A stretch of DNA of 64,000 nt, taken from RBG-16-34-14 sp963798865 (GTDB lineage Bacteria; Bacteroidota; Ignavibacteria; Ignavibacteriales; Ignavibacteriaceae). The position numbers were made by a program, and so were the translations under genes. The notes beneath the pieces were generated by a model. That model saw only the letters and a list, made by a program, of their open reading frames with translations. It was not told where the DNA came from and did no database searches. Shown here piece by piece: positions 19,124 to 28,688 of this stretch. Where the stretch lies: NCBI GenBank assembly GCA_963798865.1, contig CAWCVZ010000004.1:1488001-1552000 (forward strand). The letters run 5' to 3'. Position 1 is the first letter of the stretch; each line of letters opens with the position of its first letter.

Positions 19124-21805
19124 TTAATTACTCCTGAATGAGATACCAAATTCAATTCTACGCGGGGGACTAAATCTATTCGGGTCTAATGGTTCTCCCG
19201 GTCTTAAAGTTAATGATGTTTCAGGATTACCTGTATCGGCAAACACTGCTCCATTAACAAAGTTCTGATTGAATACATTAAAGACTCGCATGAAAACACT
19301 GAAAAATGCTGCATTAAAATTAAAATATTTTTCAGCACGTAAATCAACAGTTACATAGCTCGGTTTTCTACCTGAGTTCTGTTCCTGCACTGTCATAAAG
19401 CCTACACCAAGTTCCGGTGTATATGGCTGCCCGGAAGCATACCTTATTATTGTACTTATAGAAAAATCATCCGGAATCTGGTAAAGAGCAGTTATATTCA
19501 AGGTATGTCTTTGGTCCCATGTAAAAGGAATATCGCGGGGACGAGGATCCTGTCCGCCTAAAGCTCTGTTGGCAGTTTCATTAGGGTCGCTGGAATTTCC
19601 ATTTGCAAAAAGAAGGCTGTAATCAATTGATGCACCAAAATTGCCAACTGGTCGTTGAACTAATGAAAATGTTATACCCGAAACACTTCCATAATCTGTG
19701 TTTGTATTCCGTGCATACTGACCAAAATTATAAGTTTCAATCACTTCAGTTCCTAAGAGATCTCTTATATCTTTATAGAAAAAAGTTAAATCAATTCCAA
19801 GGTTGTCATTTAATGCCTGCTTTAAACCTACTTCATATTGTACGGTTACCTGGGGGCGAAGATCAGGATTACCCAAGTAATCCTGTTGATAGGTAGCCCC
19901 GCCGGTTAAAAATTCCAGGACCTGATAATTTGCATTTTCATATAGAGCATTGTAATTAGGCATCTGGTAGAAATGCCCGTAAGAAAAATGTAAAGCAGAT
20001 TTATCCGTTAATGGAAAACCGAAACCAAGGCGTGGTGCAAGAGTATGTTTTATCTTAGATTTTATAAGAACGGATCCCGGGACCCCGTTAATAGTATTTG
20101 CCGGGTTTTGAAGATTACTTGGAATTAATGCCTGGGGGTCAAAATATTCATATCTCAAACCTGCCCGAACAACCAGGTCGCCAAGTTCAATTCTGTCCTG
20201 TATATAAGCGGCACCCTGAATTGGTTTATATGTTTCAACTTTTTTAAAACGCGGGTCAACAGGATCTATTTCTTTAGGCTGTAATCTTACAATTCCTGTC
20301 TGGGGATCAGATTGAATAACAAGCTGTCCGGGAGGACCAAACTTCAATTCATTGATCTGCCCTTCAACGCCTGCTTCTAAAAAATTTGATTTGTTAAACT
20401 GCCAGGTGTAATCCAGTTTTGAAACAAGAAAATTTGTCAGCTGTGAATTACGACCATAGTCAACTCCGGAAATAATTGCACCATATTCATATCCTGAAAT
20501 AGATTTTGGATAATCAGCAGCAATATATCTCGGATCGTAAATAGATTTATATTTGTATTCTTTATAGTCATAATAATTATGTCGAATACTTAGTTTATAA
20601 AACATTTCATTAGAGAGTGTATGGGTAAAATCAATTCCATGATTAATAGAAAATGTCTGCTTGTCTTTTAGTCCATCGGGGTTCAGACGATAAGCGAAAT
20701 TATAAGCCTTACCCCACAGGTAATTCACTATTGCTATGTAGCTTAATGAAACTTTTTGAATTGAATTATTTGTCAATTTAAACTGACCGCTCCATTCATC
20801 GTAAGGATCAAGTGGAACTTTTTTTCTATCTCCGGTAGGATAAACTATTCCGGCACCAATGTTATTTGAATCAGTCGGTTCAAATCTTCTTTCACCATAT
20901 AAAAATCCATCATTATGGAATCTTCTTCCGCTTATTAAGAATGTAGTATTTGGAATATATGTGGGACCGCTTAAAGTAAGCTGATAGTTTTGCAGGGTAT
21001 ATGGTAAAAAATCCTTATTGTTTGGGTAACGGGTATTATCAAAGGGTAAATAATCTCCACCATAAATTTCACCTGAGAAAGCAAATTTATCACCCCCGCT
21101 TTTTAAAGTAGTATTAACAATCCCGGACATTGCCTGTCCATACTTGGCATCAAAAGTACCGCTTACAACGGACACCTGTTCTATTATTGAACGGTCGATT
21201 GAGAGACTTGCCTGGTTATTAAACGGGTTATTAATACTTACACCTTCAACCTGGAATTGAACTTCACCTCCTCTTCCTCCCCGTATATGAAACTGACCAT
21301 CTGTGGTTTGAACACTGCCAGCCTGGAGGTTCACAATATCGGATAAGTTTTGAACAGGAAGTGATCTTATATCTTCTTTTGAAATATTTTTTACTGTGCT
21401 GGTTTGATTAAATTCTACTATCGGTTTTTCAGCAACAATTGTAACAACCTCCCCTTCTATAACTTCAGGATTTAATGTAACATCAATACTTGTAGTTCTA
21501 TCAACATTTACAGAAACATTCTGAATAACTTTAGCCTGATAACCGATATATCTGTAGTTAACCGTGTAGGTTCCCGGCCGTACATTTAAAATAGAATAAA
21601 ATCCGTCAAAATCTGTTGCGGCACCCTGAGTTGTCCCCGCAATTAAAACATTAACTCCGATTAATGGCTCACCATTTTCGTCAGTAACCTTTCCGGATAG
21701 TTTTCCAGACTGGGCATAATGAAACGGAGAATATAAAACGATAAGCAAAAAAAGCAGAATGTATTTCTTATAAGAGTCAAAGAATTCCTGTAAAATATAC
21801 ATCAT
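19124..21805 (-). CDS. TonB-dependent receptor (SusC-like, with N-terminal regulatory-like domain)
   Basis: 893 residues. Signal peptide (1-32, ending FHYAQ); carboxypeptidase regulatory-like beta-sandwich (33-115, SGKLSGKVTDENGEPLIGVNV); plug domain (about 125-240, IRSLPVQNLSDIVNLQAG, IRGGRGGEVQFQVEG); then a 22-strand barrel to the end (FGISFRSN, aromatic and strand-like). It should take up a ligand across the outer membrane using TonB energy. Position between a CBM9-like surface protein and glucanases points to oligoglucans. There is no SusD partner. A perfect hairpin lies between this gene and the one upstream and may set its level relative to that gene. Confidence 0.93.
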   Translation of the reverse strand: MMYILQEFFDSYKKYILLFLLIVLYSPFHYAQSGKLSGKVTDENGEPLIGVNVLIAGTTQGAATDFDGFYSILNVRPGTYTVNYRYIGYQAKVIQNVSVNVDRTTSIDVTLNPEVIEGEVVTIVAEKPIVEFNQTSTVKNISKEDIRSLPVQNLSDIVNLQAGSVQTTDGQFHIRGGRGGEVQFQVEGVSINNPFNNQASLSIDRSIIEQVSVVSGTFDAKYGQAMSGIVNTTLKSGGDKFAFSGEIYGGDYLPFDNTRYPNNKDFLPYTLQNYQLTLSGPTYIPNTTFLISGRRFHNDGFLYGERRFEPTDSNNIGAGIVYPTGDRKKVPLDPYDEWSGQFKLTNNSIQKVSLSYIAIVNYLWGKAYNFAYRLNPDGLKDKQTFSINHGIDFTHTLSNEMFYKLSIRHNYYDYKEYKYKSIYDPRYIAADYPKSISGYEYGAIISGVDYGRNSQLTNFLVSKLDYTWQFNKSNFLEAGVEGQINELKFGPPGQLVIQSDPQTGIVRLQPKEIDPVDPRFKKVETYKPIQGAAYIQDRIELGDLVVRAGLRYEYFDPQALIPSNLQNPANTINGVPGSVLIKSKIKHTLAPRLGFGFPLTDKSALHFSYGHFYQMPNYNALYENANYQVLEFLTGGATYQQDYLGNPDLRPQVTVQYEVGLKQALNDNLGIDLTFFYKDIRDLLGTEVIETYNFGQYARNTNTDYGSVSGITFSLVQRPVGNFGASIDYSLLFANGNSSDPNETANRALGGQDPRPRDIPFTWDQRHTLNITALYQIPDDFSISTIIRYASGQPYTPELGVGFMTVQEQNSGRKPSYVTVDLRAEKYFNFNAAFFSVFMRVFNVFNQNFVNGAVFADTGNPETSLTLRPGEPLDPNRFSPPRRIEFGISFRSN

Positions 21806-21844
21806 AATCCACCAAGTATTATTAATACATTTTTTATTAAATCC

Positions 21845-21879
21845 TCAGAGTACAGGGATTATTCGTCCCTGTACTCTGA
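21845..21879 (-). terminator. Intergenic hairpin before the TonB receptor gene
   Basis: A 14-bp perfect inverted repeat (21845-21858 with 21866-21879, loop of 7), starting 10 bases after the stop of the CBM9-like gene. It is followed on the coding strand by an A/T-rich stretch without a clean U run. It could be a weak terminator, a processing site or an RNA-stability element separating the CBM9 gene from the receptor. Confidence 0.6.
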
Positions 21880-21888
21880 AGGAATAAT

Positions 21889-23829
21889 TTACTTAAGAAG
21901 TACCATTTTATTTACCTGAGTATTAACTACCTGTGAACTGGATAAGTTAGTAACTTTTAACTGGTACAGGTAAACACCGGAAGATAATCCACTTCCATCA
22001 AATTTAAATTCATCAAACCCCGGCTGAACATTTAATTTCCTCATTACAGAAACTGTCTGACCTAAAATATTATAGACAGATAGTGTAACATCAGCATTTA
22101 CATTAGTTGAATATTTAATCGTCGTAGATGGATTAAACGGATTCGGATAATTTTCAAAAAGTTCAATTGACAATGGAACCTGAACAGGGTCATTGACACC
22201 AACGGATGGATTAGCCGGACCTAATGTTACCCAGGCAGGTGATAACTGACCTTTTTGCCATTTGAACCACCAGGCTTTACTATAAGTATTTGAACTTGTA
22301 TCCTCAAATTCATCTACATCATAAACCAAAGCTCCAATAAATGCAACACTATCACCTAAATCAGCCGGATAATTAAGTGCTGTAAATGGAATTTTTAATT
22401 CTGCATAATAACCGCTATCCGGATCTGTTATGTTGTTTATATCTGTGCCCGGAGCTAACTGCAAACTATAGGTTACGCCAGAATCTAGGTAAGCAATTAA
22501 ATCTTCTCCTGCTTGCCCGGCACCGGTTGAATCTACATTTATAGTAAAGGCTTTTACATTTCCCATAATACCAGATCCATTAACATAATTTCTTCCAACC
22601 ATAAAAAAAGTAATTCCATCTTTCTGACCTGATAGACGGGGTTTTGTAACAATCTGATCAGTAACTTTTGCTCCAACATATAAATTAGCATCATCATAGG
22701 TTACCCAATAATCAGCCTCTGGTCCATCAACTACAGTTGGAAGAGGTGGAGTTTGACCGGACAATGGAAGTTCCTGGTATCCGCTTGCCCATTTACCCGT
22801 TCCTTTAATAGAATCAAATCCTGCCTCATCTCCCCATTTTGCTTTAAAGTGAAGAGCGTTATCAGGTTGCCATTCTCCCAAATCACCATCTACTGTTATT
22901 GATTGCCCGCTCCTTAAACGTGGAATTGTATAATCTACAGGTGGAATTAGTCCTGGAGCGGAACTCGTAGTTACGTTTGGATCGATTGAAAGTAAATTGT
23001 AATACCAGGTTTCATTCCATTCATTACCCCACCATGTTTTATTGAATCTGTTATTGGTAGTATCTGAATCCATAAATCCATCTCCGTCCCAAAAACAAAA
23101 GCTGAATGGTATAATATCGCCATTTACATTAAATCCCATAGAATCTATTCTCATACGATTCTCTGAGATCCAGCCTTGATCTGGTAAAGAGTCATAAGAC
23201 ATACCCCCAATAACGGAAGTAAACTGAGTCCAGTTAGTTAAGCTTGTATCACCACCGCCATCTACGATTGACAAACCCTTTAGTATAGGTTGAGAACCGG
23301 GTGCAGGTTGTGAAGTCAGTCCAGCCCATTTCCAGCCGAACGTTAAGAAATGTTCTAACCTGAAATCCCACGCGTTATAACCAGTAAGATTATGAGTTTT
23401 GGGAACCAGTGTATTATTTACCCAACCTACATAACCTCTAAATGATATAATTATACCATCGAATTGTTCCCAATCAACTCCCCCAACATTTTTATCAGTC
23501 GATTTAAACAGAAGATAAATGTAGGGATTTTTGTATAAGAACTTACAAACAACATTAGCCGAATCACCAGGTCCATGTGCACCTTCTTTCCAGCTGTAAC
23601 CACTACTGGTTAAAAATGATGTTTGACCATAGCCAAGTACAACTGAATCTGCCTTAGCCCAAATGGCATCTTCAACTCCGTCAATAACTACATCTTCAGA
23701 TCCCTGAAGAACACGTACATATTTTGCGTCTTCGCGGGCATTTTTATTTACTGCCCACTGTCCAAAGAGATTACTTGATAAGCCTGTTATAAAAATAAAG
23801 CTTATCAAAAAGAATGGTATTCTCCTCAT
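21889..23829 (-). CDS. CBM9/DOMON-like T9SS-exported protein
   Basis: 646 residues. Signal peptide (1-23, ending NLFGQ). Two CBM9/DOMON-like beta-sandwiches: one begins near residue 38 (VVIDGVEDAIWAKADS), the other near 300 (SITVDGDLGEWQ, YWVTYDDANLYVGAKVTD, YYAELKIPFTAL). The last 85 residues are a type A T9SS domain (ENYPNPFNPSTTIKYS, then SSGVYLYQL and a final KMVLLK). The family 9-like fold binds sugar ends or haem; glycan binding is the natural reading next to the receptor. It is probably a cell-surface glycan-binding protein that feeds the TonB receptor. Confidence 0.85.
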   Translation of the reverse strand: MRRIPFFLISFIFITGLSSNLFGQWAVNKNAREDAKYVRVLQGSEDVVIDGVEDAIWAKADSVVLGYGQTSFLTSSGYSWKEGAHGPGDSANVVCKFLYKNPYIYLLFKSTDKNVGGVDWEQFDGIIISFRGYVGWVNNTLVPKTHNLTGYNAWDFRLEHFLTFGWKWAGLTSQPAPGSQPILKGLSIVDGGGDTSLTNWTQFTSVIGGMSYDSLPDQGWISENRMRIDSMGFNVNGDIIPFSFCFWDGDGFMDSDTTNNRFNKTWWGNEWNETWYYNLLSIDPNVTTSSAPGLIPPVDYTIPRLRSGQSITVDGDLGEWQPDNALHFKAKWGDEAGFDSIKGTGKWASGYQELPLSGQTPPLPTVVDGPEADYWVTYDDANLYVGAKVTDQIVTKPRLSGQKDGITFFMVGRNYVNGSGIMGNVKAFTINVDSTGAGQAGEDLIAYLDSGVTYSLQLAPGTDINNITDPDSGYYAELKIPFTALNYPADLGDSVAFIGALVYDVDEFEDTSSNTYSKAWWFKWQKGQLSPAWVTLGPANPSVGVNDPVQVPLSIELFENYPNPFNPSTTIKYSTNVNADVTLSVYNILGQTVSVMRKLNVQPGFDEFKFDGSGLSSGVYLYQLKVTNLSSSQVVNTQVNKMVLLK

Positions 23830-23870
23830 AACGAACTCCTTTCTTATTGTAGATTTGTAACTGATTTACC

Positions 23871-26319
23871 TTATAAAATATTACCCAAGTAGACTTCTAC
23901 ATCCACACTGGTTTTATTTCTTATGTTTAAATAATTCTTCTGAATCCTTTCTCCATCAGCAATAATATATTTTATTCCTGAAGGAACATGATCTTCATTA
24001 AAAACTTTAATATTATAAATCGTTCCACGAAATGTTCTTTTTACTGAAAATTCATCCCAATCACCTGGTATGCAGGGATCAATAATTAATCCTTCAGGTG
24101 TTGCCCTGATGCCAAGTATCCAATCAACGATCATTTTCTGAAACCACGAAGCTGAGCCCGTGTACCAGGTCCATCCGCCCATACCATAATTTGGAGAATC
24201 CGGTCCATCAATATTACCCGGAGTTACAAACGGTTCAGCAATATATTCATCAGGATTCAATCCATTATAAACTGGGGATAATCTTTTATATGCCTCATAA
24301 GCAAGGTCACTCATTTTTAATTTTGAGAATGCCCATATAGCCCATGTTGCAGCATGTGTATACACTCCACCATTTTCTCTCCTTCCGGGTGCATAACGGG
24401 ATAAATATCCAATCATTTTATCCGGTTTGGAATAGGCAGGGAAAAGCAGTAAAGCGCCATTCTTCTTTAAAAGATTATTGCTTACCGCTTCCATAGCTTT
24501 AATCTGTTTTTGTCCTTCAGCGATTTCACTAATGACTGACCATGTTTGAGCATTTAGAAAAATCTTTCCTTCCTTATTTTCTTTACTTCCTATTTTATCC
24601 CCGTTATCTTTTGTCGCTCTGAAAAACCATTCGCCATCCCAGGCAAATTTGTTAAAGTTGTTTTTAAGTTCTTCTGCTTTTTCCATGTATCTATCAGAAA
24701 GATTTTTTTCACCGGTTATGCTGCATAAAGATGAAAATCTTGCAAGAATTAAATACAAAAATTCTGCAAGCCAGATTGATTCGCCTTTCATATCAAGTCC
24801 AACAGCACTAAGTCCATCATTCCAATCACCGGCACCAATCAGAGGTAAACCCCGCTCACTTAACCGGGTTAAAACTTTATCTATCGCTGCTGTGCAATGG
24901 TTAAAGAGAGATTCCTGTTTGTCCGGGTTATCATAATAGGGTTCACCTATTGAAAGAATATCATAATCATTTGTTTCATCAATGTACTGAAGAATAATAA
25001 AAGGAAGCCATAAAAGATCATCTGTCATTTTGGTTTCGAGACCAGTATCAGTAATGGGATGCCACCAGTGAAGAACAGTGCCATCCTCTTTCTGATGCCG
25101 TGCGTGTAAACGAATTTGTTTTTCAGTTATTGAAGGATCAATTGGAAGGAAGACCAAACTGTCCTGTAATTGATCTCTGAACCCAAATGCACCGCTTTGC
25201 TGATAGTATGCGGTTCGTCCCCATAGTCTTCCTGAAATTGCCTGATACCTGAGCCATTTGTTAACAAGCAAATTCATTGCTTCATCTGGAGTATCAATAA
25301 TCATCGTATCAAATTTCCTTAACCATGAGTTTCTCACTTCATCTAATGCTTCATCAACTTTTTCCTGTTCTTCAAATTTCTTAATTGAATCAGATATATC
25401 GGATTCAGATTTAGAAATACCCATAAAAAAACTAAAACAATCTTCATAATTATCAGGAAGATTACAATCTATTCTGATGGTACCTATAGAGTCATTCCAT
25501 TTACCGGTTTTTTTAGAAAGTTTTTCTGATAAAACTCCAACCGGTTTTTCCAAAGAACCATATTGACCAATAAAGGATTCTCTATCGCCATCGTATTCAA
25601 ATATTTTCTTATTTGATGAAACAAATCCTAAATAAGGATACTCAATATTCCAATGTCCTCTGTCACCCAAAGGAATTTCCCATAATCTTTTAGTAGCAGT
25701 CAATGCATTCAGTTCATTATTAAAATCAGTTTCTATAAAAGTTTTATGAAATTCCCTATGATGATCAGATGAAGAACCAAGGCACCATTCAAAATATGAA
25801 TAGAAGGATAGGTTAACTTCTTTGCCGGATTTATTTTCAACTTTAAAATTCCAGATTTCCAGAGATTCATTTAAAGGAATAAACACTGTCAGGATAATTT
25901 TAATATTTTTATATTCTGAAATAAATTTGGCATAGCCAAAACCAAATCTGCATTCATAATTATTCAGTTTAGTTTTTGCCGGCATCCAGGTTGGAGACCA
26001 AATTTCATTTGTTTCATTATTTTTTACATAGAAAAACTTACCCCAGTTATCGAGGATAAGATCCTGATGCCATCTGTTCAGGCGATTAAATTCTGAATGT
26101 GTATCCCAGCTGAATCCTCCGCCGGATTGAGAGATAACCAATCCATAACTTCCATTTGAAATTACATTTACCCAGGGCTTAGGCGTTCTATGAAGTATTA
26201 ATGATATATTCATTTCCATCTTGAGAGAAATGTCCATATTTAGTAGCAAACTTTTTCTTTTCAACTTTGTAATTTTCAGCTAGTAAATATTCTTTCGTAT
26301 CAACCTGATTATTCAACAT
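23871..26319 (-). CDS. GH94 glycoside phosphorylase (frameshifted near N-terminus)
   Basis: The long frame begins at 26264 with a non-native leader, but the true start is ATG at 26319, overlapping the LacI stop by 7 bases. That frame reads MLNNQVDTKEYLLAEN and KKKFATKYGHFSQDGNEYI before an extra A at 26193-26194 shifts it. Corrected, the protein has 815 residues and no signal peptide, so it is cytoplasmic. GH94 features: PKPWVNVISNG, GGGFSWDTHSEFNRL, YYQQSGAFGFRDQLQDS, HWWHP, and GAGDWNDG with the general acid Asp near residue 501. These motifs resemble the GH94 domain of cyclic beta-1,2-glucan synthases more than classical cellobiose phosphorylase. It should split beta-glucosides with phosphate to glucose 1-phosphate. 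Linkage specificity is not proven. Confidence 0.9.
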
Positions 26320-27311
26320 GAACCTCTTAAAATCAATTTTGTAGCAATCTTTACAACAGGATGAGAAGAATTAGTCCTCCCCTGGATTTTTTTCATTAAA
26401 ATATCAGCTGCTGTTTTACCAACTTCTTCAATCTGCACACGCACAGTTGTTAATCCCGGTGATAAATATTTTGAGACAAAAATATCATCAAAACCAGCAA
26501 TGCCTATATCATTTGGAATTTTAACTCCAGCTTTTGCTGCTGCATCATAACAACCCAGAGCCATCATATCGTTGGCAGCAAAAACAGCCTGGGGTTTATT
26601 TTTCATTTTCAACAATTCATTTAAAGCACTTTCACCGCTTGCTCTGGTAAAATCACCTTTAATGAACCATGCATTGTTAACAGTTAAATTATGTTTCTTC
26701 AAAGCATTAAGGAAACCACGTTTTCTTAAAAGAGCATCATCGTTATCTAAGGGACCGGATATATGTGCAATCTTTTTAACTCCTTTTTCGACTATGAGAT
26801 ACTCAGTTATATCAAAAGCACCCTGGTAATTATCAATTGAAACAGCATCATATTTTCCCGTTTCATTATGACCGGATATCATAACAACAGGAATTTTACT
26901 TTGATCGAGTATCCCCCTGATATTATTATTTAAAGATGAAACAAGAAGTATCATTCCACCAACTATTCCGTTTTGCATAAAAGTGAGGATTGATTCATCG
27001 AGGGTGCGGTATTTATGTGAGCTTGCTACCATCGTGTAATAACCATGAGTAAAGGTTACTTCATCTACTCCTTTAATTATTTCGGTGAAAAATTCGTCGG
27101 AAATTTCCGGTAGAATTAAACCAATTACGTTTGATTTTTTCTTAACAAAATTCCTTGCAAGAATATTTGGCTTATAATTTAACTCTTCAGAAATGCGGCG
27201 TACATTTTTTTTTGTTTTTTCAGTTACACGATGATCATTATTGAGAACTCTTGATACAGTAGCTATTGAAACTTTCGCCCGCTCTGCAATTTCTTTTATA
27301 GTTGGTGTCAC
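26313..27311 (-). CDS. LacI-family transcriptional regulator
   Basis: 332 residues. N-terminal helix-turn-helix and hinge (TIKEIAERAKVSIATVSRVLNN, then KPNILARNFVKKKS), followed by a periplasmic-binding-protein-like sensor (about 60-332) with GFDDIFVSKYLSPGLTTVRV, typical of LacI/GalR proteins. Its stop overlaps the GH94 start, so regulator and enzyme are probably translated together and the inducer may be a sugar in the same pathway. The best candidate operator is the palindrome at 28509-28528, upstream of the preceding gene. Whether it represses or activates cannot be read from sequence. Confidence 0.95.
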   Translation of the reverse strand: MTPTIKEIAERAKVSIATVSRVLNNDHRVTEKTKKNVRRISEELNYKPNILARNFVKKKSNVIGLILPEISDEFFTEIIKGVDEVTFTHGYYTMVASSHKYRTLDESILTFMQNGIVGGMILLVSSLNNNIRGILDQSKIPVVMISGHNETGKYDAVSIDNYQGAFDITEYLIVEKGVKKIAHISGPLDNDDALLRKRGFLNALKKHNLTVNNAWFIKGDFTRASGESALNELLKMKNKPQAVFAANDMMALGCYDAAAKAGVKIPNDIGIAGFDDIFVSKYLSPGLTTVRVQIEEVGKTAADILMKKIQGRTNSSHPVVKIATKLILRGSC

Positions 27312-27327
27312 CGGAAACCTGTTCTAA

Positions 27328-27367
27328 TTTAATAGACACTCTGGAAAAATCCAGAGTGTCTATTAAA
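27328..27367 (-). terminator. Intergenic hairpin between T9SS protein and LacI genes
   Basis: A perfect 17-bp inverted repeat (27328-27344 with 27351-27367, loop of 6) starts 7 bases after the stop of the upstream gene. The arms are AT-rich at their base, giving a short U-rich end in the transcript. It may stop part of the transcription, lowering regulator expression relative to the first gene, or protect the upstream mRNA end. Confidence 0.7.
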
Positions 27368-27373
27368 ATATGA

Positions 27374-28462
27374 TTACTTAAGTAAAGTCATCTTCTTTGT
27401 TATAACAGAGGAATGTCCATCTTCACCTGCTACAGATAAGGAATAGATATAGATACCCGAGGAAAGATTTGAAGCATCAATATTATATTTATGCGAACCT
27501 TCCTCTAAATTTCCATTGATAATATTTAATACTTTTTGACCAACTAAATTGTAAACATTTAGTGTAACATTCGATTTTACAGGCAATGCAAATGATATTG
27601 TTGTTGAAGGGTTAAACGGATTTGGATAATTCTGATCTAATACAAGGCTAACAGGAAGAGACTCACTAAGATTAACAACATTGGAATAAGTATAGTGACC
27701 ATCAAAATCTATTTGTTTTAAGCGATAAGAATATTGAGTCCGCGTGGTTATATTCTTATCAACATAATTATAATTTGAAGTTTCTGTTGATGTACCTTTT
27801 CCCTGGATAAATGCAACAGTTATAAAATTTCCGCCTTCAGCACTTCTTTGTATTTCAAAACCATTATTATTAACCTCGGTTGCCGTAACCCAATTCAGAT
27901 CTACAGTTTGTCCTTTATAAGAACCAGTAAATGAAGTTAACTCAACCGGTACTATTCCCGTAAACCGGATATAATCAAAGTAATTCACACTTGCATAAGT
28001 CCTGGGGTCGGGGGAAAAATCCGGAATAATTGTTAATGTTGCAGCATTTGTTCCAATATCCGCTGAATAATCAAATGTTAATTCTTCCCACTGATTTGTT
28101 ACTGTATTTGGGACATTATGATCAACATTTGGTGGCTCCAATTTCAAATTGAAATTTGAAATTACATCTTTATAAACTAATATTTTAACAATGCAGTTAG
28201 TGGAATTTAATGTAAAATCAGGAAAATCAGTACAAAAAACACCTGCAAAAGGAGTAGCATTAGCAGCAATTGCAAGCATTGCGCAGCTATCAGAAGTATT
28301 TAAACCACCCATACTTGGGTTTGCAACAATGTCAAAAGTCTCTGTCCCTCCGTCGAAAACATTCCACACCCAATCATTACCAACAGTTTCAAAATTAATA
28401 ACGGGTTGGGCAAACAGAGAGATGGAAAAGAGGAAGAATGAAATTAATAGAAGTCGTTTCAT
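27374..28462 (-). CDS. Small T9SS-exported protein with CBM-like N-terminal domain
   Basis: 362 residues. Signal peptide MKRLLLISFFLFSISLFAQ. Residues 20-170 form a CBM-like beta-sandwich (NFETVGNDWVWNVFDGG, NQWEELTFDYS) of the type that binds plant or algal glycans in Bacteroidota. A linker region (VELTSFTGSYKGQTVDLNW, about 175-255) and a T9SS domain (QNYPNPFNPSTTISFALP, SSGIYIYSLSVAGEDG, KKMTLLK) follow. The gene is first after the 226-base gap with the LacI-type operator, with a clear AAGGAG site. It is likely a surface binding protein and the most strongly transcribed gene of the operon. Confidence 0.85.
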   Translation of the reverse strand: MKRLLLISFFLFSISLFAQPVINFETVGNDWVWNVFDGGTETFDIVANPSMGGLNTSDSCAMLAIAANATPFAGVFCTDFPDFTLNSTNCIVKILVYKDVISNFNLKLEPPNVDHNVPNTVTNQWEELTFDYSADIGTNAATLTIIPDFSPDPRTYASVNYFDYIRFTGIVPVELTSFTGSYKGQTVDLNWVTATEVNNNGFEIQRSAEGGNFITVAFIQGKGTSTETSNYNYVDKNITTRTQYSYRLKQIDFDGHYTYSNVVNLSESLPVSLVLDQNYPNPFNPSTTISFALPVKSNVTLNVYNLVGQKVLNIINGNLEEGSHKYNIDASNLSSGIYIYSLSVAGEDGHSSVITKKMTLLK

Positions 28463-28486
28463 AGCACACTCCTTTTTTTAAATTGA

Positions 28487-28500
28487 TAAGTTATAACTTA
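28487..28500. repeat. 14-bp AT-rich palindrome in the 5' leader
   Basis: TAAGTTATAACTTA is a perfect palindrome, 9 bases from the LacI-type operator and about 25 bases before the start codon at 28462. It could be a second half-strength protein site or a chance AT-rich repeat. Confidence 0.35.
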
Positions 28501-28508
28501 AAAAGAAC

Positions 28509-28528
28509 TAATGTAAACGTTTACATTA
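28509..28528. promoter_or_regulatory. LacI-family operator palindrome
   Basis: A perfect 20-bp palindrome with the core TGTAAACGTTTACA and a central CG, the hallmark of LacI/GalR/CcpA-type operators. It lies about 50 bases upstream of the start codon at 28462, in the only sizeable gap before a run of about 14 same-strand genes, one of which encodes a LacI-family protein. Its position suits repression of the promoter for the whole run. I cannot place the -10/-35 (or -7/-33) elements with confidence. Confidence 0.8.
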
Positions 28529-28688
28529 CAGTTTTTAATGTATGCTATAAAATTTATAATGTCAATAGGTTACTTAAAAAAAATTAATAAATGTTTGATG
28601 GAGTCTCATTTATCACATGTAGCAATTTACTTTTCCATAAACGAACTGTAAATAAAACTGGTTACAAAGCATTTACGCAGTTTTAAAT

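Noticed and set aside
19124..21805. A SusC/SusD pair
   Set aside because: The receptor is SusC-like, but neither neighbour has the SusD TPR-like helical fold or a lipobox.
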